The notes beneath the pieces were generated by a model, which had not been told where the DNA came from, ran no database searches, and saw only the letters and a list, made by a program, of their open reading frames with translations. A stretch of DNA of 64,000 nt from M3007 sp046329435 (GTDB taxonomy: Bacteria; Bacteroidota; Bacteroidia; Chitinophagales; Saprospiraceae). The number at the start of each line of letters is the position of its first letter. Position 1 is the stretch's first letter. Shown piece after piece: positions 27,401 to 34,809 of this stretch. The position numbers and the translations under genes are program-made. The stretch covers positions 186,001 through 250,000 of the forward strand of contig JAXLUR010000008.1 in assembly GCA_046329435.1 (NCBI GenBank). The letters are read 5' to 3'.

Positions 27401-28586
27401 GGGAGCATTCATTTTCGCAGACGTATTCGTTGATCGTGTTAAAACTCGGCTGATGGACGGTCAGGTAGAGTGTGGCCTGGTAGGGGCAGCCCTGTGCCGT
27501 GGTCAGGGTTTTTACATAAGTGCCTGTCTGACAATAGGATTGGTTGTAAAATACATAACATTGCGGCGCGCAGATTTCGGCGGTTTCTTCCACGTCATCG
27601 GGTACGGGGTTGATGGTGACGTTAACGCAGTTGGTGGTAATTTTTCCGCAGAAAGGCGGCATGGAGGAGTTCAGCTGGGTGGTCAGGTTTTGTATCGTCA
27701 GCGTTCCGTTGGGCGCAGGAATATTGCCTTCGTCAGCTGTGTAGTACGACAAACCGCAGACCGTATAAATTCCCGGCGGATAAGCCGTCAGGTCGGGTAC
27801 GGGGTCGTAAGCCTGAATGATACCGCCCGAGCCGGCAATGACATAGGTGTAGGAGTAGTCGCTGGCGGGGGGCGGATCGACGCCGGCAGGGTAGGAGGGC
27901 GGAAGGTTCAGGTTGAGGTCGGGGGAGCCTTCGCATTTGACGACATCGGGCTGAAGGAGGTTGCCGGCATTGGCGGCGCAGGAAAAACAGTTGATGCCGG
28001 AGGGGTCGCAGAAAATGATTTCGTAGTCGTAAAAATTACCCACGTCGATGGCCTGGCCGTCGGTGACGGTGAGGCTCCAGGTGCCGTTGACCGGCCCGGT
28101 AAAGTTTTCCAGACAGCCGCTATACGGATAGTATGAGCCTGAGTAATTGCCGAAAAGGCCCCAGTTCTGGTTGTTGTTCCAGTTGGCCGTAAACCCCGGG
28201 TCGGGGTCTGGCGAGCCGCTACAGGGCAGGAAAGTGACGTTCCAGGTCGTAAAATCTGTGGCGCCGAAAAAGCCGATCGGGCCGACCAGCGTGACCGTCT
28301 GCCCGGAAGGCGAAGTGAGCGTGATCTGGAGGTCGCCCAGGTACTCGTGGTCAAAGTTGAGCACTACCCCGCAAACGCCCTGGCCGTTTTGGCCCAGGGT
28401 AGGGTTGGTAGCGTTCATGACATTGATGGTGAAGGTTCCCGTAAAGCCATCCGGCATAAATTGCGGGCAGTTGGTGCATTCGCATTCGTTTTGCGCTGCC
28501 ACCTTGGCCGGTTGGATGAAGAAACTAAACAGGAAAACTGCGGACAGCGTCATCGCGGTCCAACCTGAGAGGTAACGATTACTCAT
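21480..28586 (-). CDS. Giant SprB-like adhesin with P-domain, PKD-like repeats and type B T9SS tail
   Basis: The 2368-aa secreted protein has a signal peptide and then a proprotein-convertase P-domain-like beta-sandwich (residues 45-215; HEYLGDLQITLTSPSG, GTWSLTVTDGQAIDVGNF). GCDS-type modules follow (AQGCPYQATLYLTV, AAGCDSTVTLKLY), then about five PKD-like domains with a W-T-V-P-S-G core and a CGTS motif. The next long part alternates Ig-like units (GADAAVCG, PNAGADDEICG) with four copies of an unnamed module of about 100 residues (FVLH, SLGTI, TGTFGFQPGMNYGQTYYIS). The end has one Ig-like unit, a SprB-type repeat (VRCFGETNGAILID) and the type B tail (QIYDRWGERIYEAFSF, GKYRGEDVTPGVYVYYA). 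It shares ends but not its middle with the two neighbours. P-domains occur in secreted proteins of gliding bacteria; the role here is inferred as adhesion or matrix binding. Confidence 0.88.
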   Translation of the reverse strand: MSNRYLSGWTAMTLSAVFLFSFFIQPAKVAAQNECECTNCPQFMPDGFTGTFTINVMNATNPTLGQNGQGVCGVVLNFDHEYLGDLQITLTSPSGQTVTLVGPIGFFGATDFTTWNVTFLPCSGSPDPDPGFTANWNNNQNWGLFGNYSGSYYPYSGCLENFTGPVNGTWSLTVTDGQAIDVGNFYDYEIIFCDPSGINCFSCAANAGNLLQPDVVKCEGSPDLNLNLPPSYPAGVDPPPASDYSYTYVIAGSGGIIQAYDPVPDLTAYPPGIYTVCGLSYYTADEGNIPAPNGTLTIQNLTTQLNSSMPPFCGKITTNCVNVTINPVPDDVEETAEICAPQCYVFYNQSYCQTGTYVKTLTTAQGCPYQATLYLTVHQPSFNTINEYVCENECSQTPGFSDACSPGTYQEVFTNAAGCDSTVTLKLYNVIVQSAIAQPVPTVGCTGNVTLQGTGSTTGAGVTYLWTASNGGNIVGPTTNINASINAPGDYQLRVCRTTAGVLCCDSTEVNVIGNQNPPAAPAAVNGTNATCTGDTEVFSISPVNGATTYTWTVPSGVTITSGQNTTSITTLWNSISGGNVCVTAGNACGTSTATCINVTTTQTPVVATPQGNNTACDQDVVNYSVPQVANATTYTWTATAPAIILSGQNSPQVSIDWNGAPASSNVCVIAGNNCGDSPQMCLPVQISSVPGSPTVSGSNTACAGGVSNYSVASVAGASTYNWTVTNGTINSGQGTTSIQVSWNNNASSGSVCASAANACGTSNSSCFNVTLSPAPAQPDISGDATLCAGASGNYSIAPIGGASGYVWTVPSGASITGGQNTTAISVNWPTGNPGGSVCVSASSGCGTGPQDCFPVAIDAVPVANAGADAAVCGVQTTLAAVPSVSGSTGQWTLNAGPGTATFTNAASATSGVNVSQNGSYTFEWTEANGLCNDNDLVTVNFNEFPGQGAITHDCDNTNQNFTVSFPIVGGTGPYSVSGGTISAGVFTSDLIANGLAYSFTITDANGCVSAPVTGAYNCNCATNAGTMSLNTIQVCENQTVSAVFNNDGNFDGNDVGAYVLHTNSGTSLGTIIAQNSTGTFGFQPGMNYGQTYYISHIAGNNVGGAPDLTDLCFSVAQGQPVVFLQNPTANAGVDADTCALQISLNGNSGIGTGTWTVVSGPAGGNLSFANDQSPNSHITADLAGIYTLAWTLDNAGCTASDQVNIDFHPNNAGQMAAQTLTACEGLTVTAQHLGGQAYSPGDTVAFILHSGNGASLGTIYAQNNTGTFGFQNGMIYGQTYYVSYVVGANINGQPDLNDPCLVVSPGQPVTFYQNPIPNAGADDEICGNTLNLNALSTQGSGNWTVVSAPAGGTLSFDDAQNPASGISASSFGAYTLQWTVTENGCVGSDAVIVSFNETPSLADLTRDCDGANENYTVTLTLNGGTPPYAVNGNLISGNTYTSAAFGNGQNYSFTVTDANGCIMPDIDGSYSCDCATNAGTMSTQQLSACENGTVTAQANPDASLDGNDITTFVLHTGTGAALGTILASNTTGEFGFLPGMNYGTVYYISRVAGNNLGGIPDPTDPCLSVAPGQPVVFLKNPTPDAGADNSVCAQSIGLQAVNDNFPGLWTQVSGPGTANFTNNGQQTSNVTVSAPGAYVFRWTETNATCTGFDEVTLTFNDSPVAGAISEDCNGTNTAYSISFNVTGGAPAYTVSGVSGSFNGSTFQSVPLPNGAPYSFTITDLNGCTSAAVDGVHNCNCATDAGTMVQSPLVFCADQPAVAVWNNDAQTDADDVVRFILHDQANNSLGTVFATSSQPSFNFQAGLQFGVTYYISAMAGSTQIGGNINLNDPCLSIAFGTPVQWKPIPTAGLTGDATICSGNSTNLSFNGSGQFPLTLTYSVGQSAQQTITLNNTQAVNLPVMPTNTTTYSLLSVIDGTLPACMATLNNTVQVTVNQPVDAGTAAAPYEICAGQSTIVQLNQMLIGADPGGVWSETSAVPSKPGSFNAAAGAFQTQDQEPGTYTFRYLLDAAAPCPDDETTVSVVVHPQSVADAGPNILLDCVVTDAVLGGSGSSTGSDVTYSWQLNGTPIPDASGRLLNTEEPGTYTLVVSNSAGCSDEDETVVTLDNEAPVASAITVKNVRCFGETNGAILIDSISGGQPPVLMSLNNSPLTGSNLFTNLPAGPYVVTLQGANGCTWTSDSLLVEEPPLLIAQLGPDIKAELGDWVDLELATEPLGIPLDTIIWNPLLDTVQAGTYYQHFFPIRSWQVGVTIRDEQGCAATDRINVILDKRRHVFIPNILYPGSSENGFITIYGGQDVVEIESFQIYDRWGERIYEAFSFQPEEEEWAGKYRGEDVTPGVYVYYAVIKFIDGETEVFTGDITVYR

Positions 28587-28659
28587 AGCGAATTTTGTTT
28601 TGCGAAAAAGGCAATTTTATCGCAATCGGTTTTTGATCCAAGAGAATGGGTAGATTTTC

Positions 28660-28667
28660 CAAAGATA
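28660..28667 (-). promoter_or_regulatory. Candidate Bacteroidota -7 element of the third adhesin gene
   Basis: The minus-strand octamer TATCTTTG fits TAnnTTTG and lies 74 bp before the ATG at 28586. No clear TTG is seen at the usual distance upstream. Confidence 0.35.
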
Positions 28668-28789
28668 ATTCTGATACAAAGCGCAGGATTAAGTTTGTGT
28701 AAGGTAAAAACTTTGCGCTGGAAGTTTTTTGCCATTTGCCAAAAATATACGCAACACAGGCTTGTGCGGCGAACGGAATCAGCTTCCCT

Positions 28790-28797
28790 TACCTTTG
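28790..28797 (+). promoter_or_regulatory. Candidate -7 element of the secreted subtilisin gene
   Basis: The octamer TACCTTTG fits the Bacteroidota -7 consensus and lies 23 bp before the ATG at 28820. The nearest TTG (28762) is 25 bp upstream, slightly longer than usual. Confidence 0.4.
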
Positions 28798-28819
28798 CAA
28801 CCGTATTGCCCAGTTTCAG

Positions 28820-31537
28820 ATGAAGTTTGGAGGTATTTCGCTGCTTTTGACGATCATTTTGTTCCGCTTTGCGCCGGCTTCGCTCCAGGCGCAGGAGCCT
28901 GCTTTTATCGACGGCCAAATTCTGGTCAGCCTCCGTCCCGGCGATTCGCCTGCCGGGCTGGCGCTTCGGTATGCGCGCCTGTCGGGCAACCAGCACCCCG
29001 AAACGCCCGAAAGGGTCTCGCATTTGCTCAATATCTGGCTTTTTCATTGCGAAAACGACCTTTCCGGCACCCGCAAGGCGCTCGAATGGTTCAGACGCCA
29101 GCCCGAAGTATCGGCGGCGCAATTGAACCATTTGCTGGAAAGCCGGCAGAGCGTTAACCCGCCATTATCGCTGACGCCCGACGATCCGCTCTTCCCTTTA
29201 CAATGGCAGTACCTGAACGACGGCGCCAATGGCGGCGTTCCGGATGCCGACCTCGATGCGCCGGAGGCATGGGATTACACCACCGGCGGCCTCAGCGCCG
29301 CGGGCGATACCATCGTCGTGGCCATCATCGATTCGGGCGTCAATCCTAACCATGCCGACCTTGCGCCCAACCTCTGGGTAAACTGGGCGGATGTGCCGGC
29401 CGATGGCCTCGACAACGATGCAAACGGCTACATCGACGACACCCGCGGCTGGAATATTTACCTCCAGAACGACCAGATCAATGGATTTTCCACCACACAC
29501 GGCACGGCCATCAGCGGTATCATCGGCGCCAGGGGCAACAACGGACTTGGTGTGAGCGGCATCAACTGGCGGATCAAAATGATGTCGGTGGTCGGCAACG
29601 GACAGGAATCTACCATTCTTTCAGCTTACGACTATGTGTACCAGGCTCGGCTACGATACAACCAGACCCACGGCCAGCAAGGCGCATTCGTAGTGGCGGT
29701 CAACTGCTCCTGGGGAATCAACTACGGGCATCCGGAAGATGCCCCGCTTTGGTGCGCCGCCTTCGACACCCTGGGTGCAGCGGGTATTTTAAGCGTCGCC
29801 GCCGCCGCCAACCTGCCCGTCGATGTGGACCTGCAGGGCGATCTGCCGACTACCTGTCCCAGCAATTTTCTGGTCTCGGTCACCAGCCTCAACAATGCCG
29901 ACCAGATTGCGCCGGATGCATCCTGGGGAGCACAGTCCGTTGATCTGGGCGCATACGGCGTTGCTGTTTACACCACCTCCTCTGCGGGAACCGACTATGC
30001 CGCTCATTCCGGAACCTCTTTCGCGACGCCGCAGGTGAGCGGCGCGATCGGCCTCCTGTATGCCGCACCTTGCCCGGATTTGATAGCATTGGCTAAAAAT
30101 CACCCGGCAGAAGCGGCATTATGGGTTAAAAACAGGCTACTCGGCAGTGTTTCTCCCAATGCCGCCATGAACGGCGCAACCGTGAGCAACGGACGACTCA
30201 ACCTCGGCAACCTGCTTGCCCAGAGTGTAACGGACTGTGCGCCGTGCCCGGCCCCTTTTGCACTTTTTGCCAGTTCGATCAGCACTTCTTCGGCTCTTCT
30301 GAACTGGAGTGAAATATCTGATTTTGAAACAGTTATGTTGCGCTGGCGAAAAAAAGGAGAAGACCTGTGGAATTATGAGGACGCTGTTTCGCCGCCGTTC
30401 CTGCTCGACAATCTTCAAGCCTGCTCCGAGTACGAATTCGGGCTGTATGCCGATTGTGCCGGCAGCCAAAGCAGCAGCTGGTCGGAGTCGGCACAATTCC
30501 GTACCGACGGCTGTTGCGAAGCGCCTTCGGGAATCGCGGCAAACGAACTGACCAGTGCATCGGCCCTGTTGTCGTGGATGCCTGTGACGGCGGCCCAGGC
30601 CTATCATCTTCGTTTGCGGCCGGCATCGGGCGGCAACTGGGCAACCGAAGAGGTGTCGGGCGGCGCTTCGTTCAACTGGATTGGCCTGGCGCCCTGCACG
30701 CAGTATGAAGTACAGGTCGGCAGCGACTGTGACTCCGGCTCGATCGGGTATTCCGGCTCTTATTTTTTCAGTACGCCCGGCTGCGGGGTGTGCGCTGATG
30801 CGGCTTATTGCGCAGCGCTGGCCTCACTTGCCACGGAAGAATGGATTGCCGGCGTGCAGATCGGCGACTGGCAGCATTATTCAGGCGGGTTCCTTGGGTA
30901 CGAAAACTTTACCGGACAATCGGCAGACGGACCTCAGTTGTATCCTCTGTCGGCCTATCCCGTCACGCTTACGCCCGGATATTCCGGCTGGGCATCCAAG
31001 GTGTTCTTTCGCATCTATGTGGATTTCAACGCCGACGGCGATTTCGACGATGCAGGCGAACTGGCCTTCGACCCCGGCTTTGCTGTCGATGTGCCGTACA
31101 GCGGCTTCCTGCAAACCCCCGATTTCTGGGCTTTTGGCCCCACCCGGCTCAGGGTATTGATGAAATACAAAGGGGCGCAGGGGCTTGCTCCGGGGCCCTG
31201 CGAAAACTTCGAGTTTGGTCAGGTGGAAGATTATTGCGCATCCCTTTCGCCGGTAGGGCTGGAAACGGCCGATTCGAGGGCTGCCGCGGCATTGCGCATT
31301 TATCCACAACCTGCCGCAACCTATGCCTGGCTGGAAATACCCGAGACGGCAGGCGCCTTGTATGAATGGGAAATATGGAGCCCGATGGGTACGCGGATGT
31401 TACAGGAAAAAAAATCGCGCGCGGGCAATCGCATGTTCGTCGATCTGGCCACCTGGCCACCTGGCGTGTATTTTGTTCGACTGACCGTCGGTGAACTTCG
31501 GTTTCAGGGGAAAATCGTCAAAGGGTGCGAACCCTGA
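28820..31537 (+). CDS. Secreted S8 subtilisin-like protease with FN3-like, GEVED and type A T9SS domains
   Basis: The 905-aa protein starts at the ATG that begins the signal peptide MKFGGISLLLTIILFRF. An ATG 28 codons upstream would bury the signal and is rejected. After a short propeptide, the subtilase domain (about residues 155-430) shows the full triad: Asp171 in IIDSGVN, His227 in THGTAISG and Ser400 in GTSFATP. Two fibronectin-III-like domains (residues 475-650; LNWSEISDFETVMLRW, LLSWMPVTAAQAYHLR), a GEVED domain ending FGQVEDYC (about 665-815) and a type A sorting domain (RIYPQPAATYAWLEI to the C-terminus) follow. It should be an active extracellular or surface protease exported by T9SS. 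It is divergent from the adhesin block and could process surface proteins, but that link is conjecture. Confidence 0.9.
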   Translation: MKFGGISLLLTIILFRFAPASLQAQEPAFIDGQILVSLRPGDSPAGLALRYARLSGNQHPETPERVSHLLNIWLFHCENDLSGTRKALEWFRRQPEVSAAQLNHLLESRQSVNPPLSLTPDDPLFPLQWQYLNDGANGGVPDADLDAPEAWDYTTGGLSAAGDTIVVAIIDSGVNPNHADLAPNLWVNWADVPADGLDNDANGYIDDTRGWNIYLQNDQINGFSTTHGTAISGIIGARGNNGLGVSGINWRIKMMSVVGNGQESTILSAYDYVYQARLRYNQTHGQQGAFVVAVNCSWGINYGHPEDAPLWCAAFDTLGAAGILSVAAAANLPVDVDLQGDLPTTCPSNFLVSVTSLNNADQIAPDASWGAQSVDLGAYGVAVYTTSSAGTDYAAHSGTSFATPQVSGAIGLLYAAPCPDLIALAKNHPAEAALWVKNRLLGSVSPNAAMNGATVSNGRLNLGNLLAQSVTDCAPCPAPFALFASSISTSSALLNWSEISDFETVMLRWRKKGEDLWNYEDAVSPPFLLDNLQACSEYEFGLYADCAGSQSSSWSESAQFRTDGCCEAPSGIAANELTSASALLSWMPVTAAQAYHLRLRPASGGNWATEEVSGGASFNWIGLAPCTQYEVQVGSDCDSGSIGYSGSYFFSTPGCGVCADAAYCAALASLATEEWIAGVQIGDWQHYSGGFLGYENFTGQSADGPQLYPLSAYPVTLTPGYSGWASKVFFRIYVDFNADGDFDDAGELAFDPGFAVDVPYSGFLQTPDFWAFGPTRLRVLMKYKGAQGLAPGPCENFEFGQVEDYCASLSPVGLETADSRAAAALRIYPQPAATYAWLEIPETAGALYEWEIWSPMGTRMLQEKKSRAGNRMFVDLATWPPGVYFVRLTVGELRFQGKIVKGCEP

Positions 31538-31551
31538 CGCCAAAGATGCTC

Positions 31552-32115
31552 TTATTCAATATCGGAGAAAAACTTCCGGATTTCCGTAGCGTCTTTGGGC
31601 TTGATGCGGCCGGCGAGGATCAGCCGCAGTTCGCGGCGGCGGGCAGCCGATTCGAACAGGTTTTGTTCCTCGCTCGAAAGCGGGAGGACGGCCGGGATGG
31701 GGATGGGATTTTTTCGCTTGTCGTCGAGGGCTACGAAGGTAAAATAGGCGTGGTTGCAGCGGCGCGGGTTCTGACCTTTGATATCGTTGGCAAATACCTC
31801 GACATAAATTTCCACCGAACTGTGAAATGCCCGCGTCACGCAGGCTTCCAGGGTAATGACATCGCCCAGCAGGATGGGATTCTGAAACGAAATATGGTCC
31901 ACCGCGGCCGTTACGACATGCGCCTCACAGTGTTTGCCGGCACAAATGGCAGCCACAATATCCATCCAGCGCATCAGGTAACCGCCCATCAGATTCCCCA
32001 TCGGATTGGTATCGTTGGGCATGATCATTTCGGTCATTACCGTGCGGCTTTCCGCGACTTTTTTAGCGTTAAGATTGCGTTTTGCCATATCAATAAGGTT
32101 ATGCGCCGCTGTCAT
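31552..32115 (-). CDS. Acyl-CoA thioesterase, hotdog fold (YciA/BACH type)
   Basis: This 187-aa single-hotdog thioesterase has typical motifs: PNDTNPMGNLMGGYLMRWMD (contact with acyl-CoA and the catalytic Asn/Asp region), then AVDHISFQNPILLGDVI, and FTFVALDD. It hydrolyses acyl-CoA to free acid and CoA in the cytoplasm; chain-length preference is unknown. The reading frame is open for 130 codons upstream, but that stretch overlaps the next gene and is non-homologous in character. The ATG at 32115 was therefore chosen, with AGGAG eight bases before it; 32088 is an alternative. It converges on the subtilisin gene with 14 bp between stops. Confidence 0.88.
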   Translation of the reverse strand: MTAAHNLIDMAKRNLNAKKVAESRTVMTEMIMPNDTNPMGNLMGGYLMRWMDIVAAICAGKHCEAHVVTAAVDHISFQNPILLGDVITLEACVTRAFHSSVEIYVEVFANDIKGQNPRRCNHAYFTFVALDDKRKNPIPIPAVLPLSSEEQNLFESAARRRELRLILAGRIKPKDATEIRKFFSDIE

Positions 32116-32183
32116 TCGCTCCTGATCGGAGGCGGCGAATGCAGGCAAGGCGAAAGACTGTAAAAGGTTGTCAACGTTGAAAA

Positions 32184-32738
32184 TCAGGCCTTTTCCGCGG
32201 CGAACCTGCGGCTTCCGAGCCAGGCATATGCGCCAAACAGTACGCCGGAAAAGAACAGGTCGCCCAACAGGGTGTTTTGCAGAAAGGGCAAGCCTGCTAT
32301 GTAGCAGCTCATCAGTCCGGCGCCGGTTTTCGGATACATGCCCGATTCGAGCCAAACACTGAAATTGGTCAGCAGAAAGAACAGCAGCGAACCCGCCACG
32401 CTGGCGCCGACGACCGTTGCAACGGCGATATGACGGCCGAGGGTGAGCCGGCCGATGGCCATGACGCCTGCAAAGGCCAGGTAAATCCAAACGGAGGTGA
32501 ACCACGCGAACCCGTTGTAGAACTGGCTGTACAGCAGGTTGTTAATGACCAGATCGCTTAAGAACAAGGCAGCAAAAGGCACGGCCAGTGCCAGCCAGCG
32601 ACGGGAAAAAACGGCGGCTCCAAAAAGGCCTATTGCTGCGATAGGGGAAAAATTGTGCGGCGGATTGGGCAAAAAATTGAGGCCGAGACGCGTCAGCACG
32701 GCGAGCGCGATCAAGGCAATGGCAAGACGAACTTTCAT
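32184..32738 (-). CDS. DUF6580-like small integral membrane protein
   Basis: The 184-aa protein has five to six hydrophobic segments and begins MKVRLAIALIALAVLTRLGL. The PPHNFSPIAAIGLFGAA motif and repeated small-residue helices match DUF6580 membrane proteins, which look like S-components of energy-coupling vitamin transporters. Substrate and transport function are unproven. A longer frame from 32798 adds 20 polar residues and is less likely. The thioesterase gene starts 68 bp downstream on the same strand, so the two may form an operon. The divergent aminopeptidase gene begins at 32882. Confidence 0.65.
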   Translation of the reverse strand: MKVRLAIALIALAVLTRLGLNFLPNPPHNFSPIAAIGLFGAAVFSRRWLALAVPFAALFLSDLVINNLLYSQFYNGFAWFTSVWIYLAFAGVMAIGRLTLGRHIAVATVVGASVAGSLLFFLLTNFSVWLESGMYPKTGAGLMSCYIAGLPFLQNTLLGDLFFSGVLFGAYAWLGSRRFAAEKA

Positions 32739-32881
32739 GGACAGAGCTACTGGTTTGCCCGGCAAAGCCGGGTTGTGCGGCAAAGATAGGTCGATCACCC
32801 GCCCGCATGTAGCGTTTTTCTGAAAAAAGCCGGCAAACCTTCCGTTTACCGTATCATTGCCACAAACAGACCTTTTTTATC

Positions 32882-34741
32882 ATGCAAAAACTCCTCTGTA
32901 CCTGCGCAGCAGCGCTGTTGCTTGCTTCGTCGCTCCTTGCCCAGCCCGATCGCTGGCAGCAGCGTGTCAATTATCAGATGGCGATTGATATGGACGTCGC
33001 CAAACACCAGTACACCGGCACGCAGACCCTGACCTACTGGAACAACAGCCCCGACACGCTCGACAAGGTTTTTTACCACCTCTACTTCAACGCCTTCCAG
33101 CCCAACAGCATGATGGATGTGCGTTCACGTACCATCGAAGATGCCGACAGCCGGGTGGCCGACCGCATCCTCAAACTCAAACCCGAAGAACAAGGCTGGA
33201 TCAAGGTCGCTTCGCTCAGCCAGGACGGCAGCCCGGTCAAATTCGAAACCAACGAGACCATTCTAGAAGTAACGCTTGCCCAGCCCATCCTGCCCGGCGC
33301 CAGCACGGTGCTCAACATGAACTGGACCGCCCAGGTGCCCGTGCAGGTGCGCCGTTCGGGCCGCGACAGCCGCGAAGGGGTGGCTTATTCCATGACCCAG
33401 TGGTACCCCAAACTTTGCGAATACGACTACCAGGGCTGGCACGCCAACCCGTACATCGCACGCGAGTTCTACGGGGTCTGGGGCGATTTCGATGTCCGCA
33501 TCACCATCGACAAACGTTACCTCGTGGCAGCAGGCGGGTACTTGCAAAACCCCCTCGAAGTCGGCAACGGTTATGAAGAACCCGGCCAGACCGTCAACCA
33601 GCCTGCCGGCGACAAACTGACCTATCATTTCACCGCGCCCAACGTACACGACTTCGCCTGGGCGGCCGACCCCGAATTTACCCACACCAAAATCAAGGCA
33701 GCCGACGGTTCGATCATGCACTTCGTGTGGCAAAAAGGCAAGGGCTACGACCAGCAGTGGCAACAACTTCCGGCCATCATGGATGAAGCCCGGACGATCA
33801 TGAACCAGCACTTCGGACGCTATCCCTACAAGGAATATTACTTCATTCAGGGGGGCGACGGCGGCATGGAATACCCGCTGGCCACGCTCATTACCGGCAA
33901 CCGGCCGCTCAACAGCCTGGTCGGCGTAGCCGTGCACGAACAGCTGCACTCGTGGTATCAAATGGTGCTTGGCACCAATGAAAGCCTCTATGCATGGATG
34001 GATGAAGGCTTTACTTCCTACGCCGAAACCGTGGTCGAAAACGAACTGGCCCGCAAAGGCCTCCTGGGCAAGCGGCAACCCGAGGAAAACCCTTTTGAGG
34101 GCAACTACTCGGGCTATGTCGCATTGGCTACGAGCGGCAAGGAAGAGCCAATGACCACCCACGCCGACCATTACCAGACCAATTATGCCTACTCCCTGGC
34201 GGCCTACGTCAAAGGAGCGGTGTTCCTCCATCAGCTCGAATACATCGTTGGCAAGCAGGCGTTCGATGCCGGCTTGTTGCGCTACTTCGATACCTGGAAG
34301 TTCAAACATCCCAATGCCAACGACTGTATCCGGGTGTTTGAAAAACAAAGCGGCCTCGAACTCGACTGGTACAAGGAAGACTGGGTGAATACGCTCAATA
34401 CGATCGATTATTCGGTGGATTCAGTGCTGGCCGAGGGTCGCAAAACTACCCGCGTCGTCATAGGCCGCAAAGGCAATATGGCCATGCCGCTCGATATCAT
34501 GGTGACCTATACCGATGGCGACAAGGAATTGTTCTACGCGCCGCTCGAAAGTATGCGCGGAATCAAACCGGCTGAAAACGACATCAAACGAACCGTGTTG
34601 CCCGACCATCGCTGGGTCGATCCGTTTTATGTATTTGAAATCCCGGAACGGGCCAAAAAGATCGCCAGCGTGGAAATTGATCCGACGCACCGCATGGCCG
34701 ATATCGACCTTGAGAACAATGTTTGGTTGAAAAAACAATAA
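32882..34741 (+). CDS. M1 family metallo-aminopeptidase, secreted
   Basis: The 619-aa protein has an N-terminal signal peptide (MQKLLCTCAAALLLASSLLAQ) and a beta-rich N-domain. The gluzincin catalytic domain carries the exact zinc motif HEQLH at residues 352-356, with Glu375 exactly 18 residues after the second His (WMDEGFTSYAE). The exopeptidase loop reads GGMEYP instead of the classical G-x-M-E-N. It removes N-terminal residues from peptides, probably in the periplasm or outside the cell. The catalytic Tyr region is compatible with the family, but I did not assign it firmly. Length is typical for Bacteroidota M1 proteins that lack the long ERAP-type C-domain. A bidirectional hairpin follows. 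Confidence 0.92.
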   Translation: MQKLLCTCAAALLLASSLLAQPDRWQQRVNYQMAIDMDVAKHQYTGTQTLTYWNNSPDTLDKVFYHLYFNAFQPNSMMDVRSRTIEDADSRVADRILKLKPEEQGWIKVASLSQDGSPVKFETNETILEVTLAQPILPGASTVLNMNWTAQVPVQVRRSGRDSREGVAYSMTQWYPKLCEYDYQGWHANPYIAREFYGVWGDFDVRITIDKRYLVAAGGYLQNPLEVGNGYEEPGQTVNQPAGDKLTYHFTAPNVHDFAWAADPEFTHTKIKAADGSIMHFVWQKGKGYDQQWQQLPAIMDEARTIMNQHFGRYPYKEYYFIQGGDGGMEYPLATLITGNRPLNSLVGVAVHEQLHSWYQMVLGTNESLYAWMDEGFTSYAETVVENELARKGLLGKRQPEENPFEGNYSGYVALATSGKEEPMTTHADHYQTNYAYSLAAYVKGAVFLHQLEYIVGKQAFDAGLLRYFDTWKFKHPNANDCIRVFEKQSGLELDWYKEDWVNTLNTIDYSVDSVLAEGRKTTRVVIGRKGNMAMPLDIMVTYTDGDKELFYAPLESMRGIKPAENDIKRTVLPDHRWVDPFYVFEIPERAKKIASVEIDPTHRMADIDLENNVWLKKQ

Positions 34742-34750
34742 CTGAACAGG

Positions 34751-34804
34751 GGCCGTCTCACCAGTTGCCGCGGCATTTGCGGGAAAACAAATGGTGAGAC
34801 GGCC
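34751..34804. terminator. Bidirectional hairpin between converging genes
   Basis: A perfect 13-bp stem (34751-34763 with 34792-34804), extended by flanking GC pairs, encloses a 28-base loop. It fills the gap between the aminopeptidase stop at 34741 and the stop of the converging gene at 34810. Confidence 0.7.
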
Positions 34805-34809
34805 GCCCC

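Noticed and set aside
32116..32505. 130-codon N-terminal extension of the thioesterase
   Set aside because: It overlaps the DUF6580-like gene on the same strand, is Arg-rich and has no thioesterase homology. The ATG at 32115 has a good upstream AGGAG.
33263..34348. 361-codon minus-strand open frame opposite the aminopeptidase
   Set aside because: The plus strand carries the complete M1 zinc motif with correct spacing. The minus frame has no family features.
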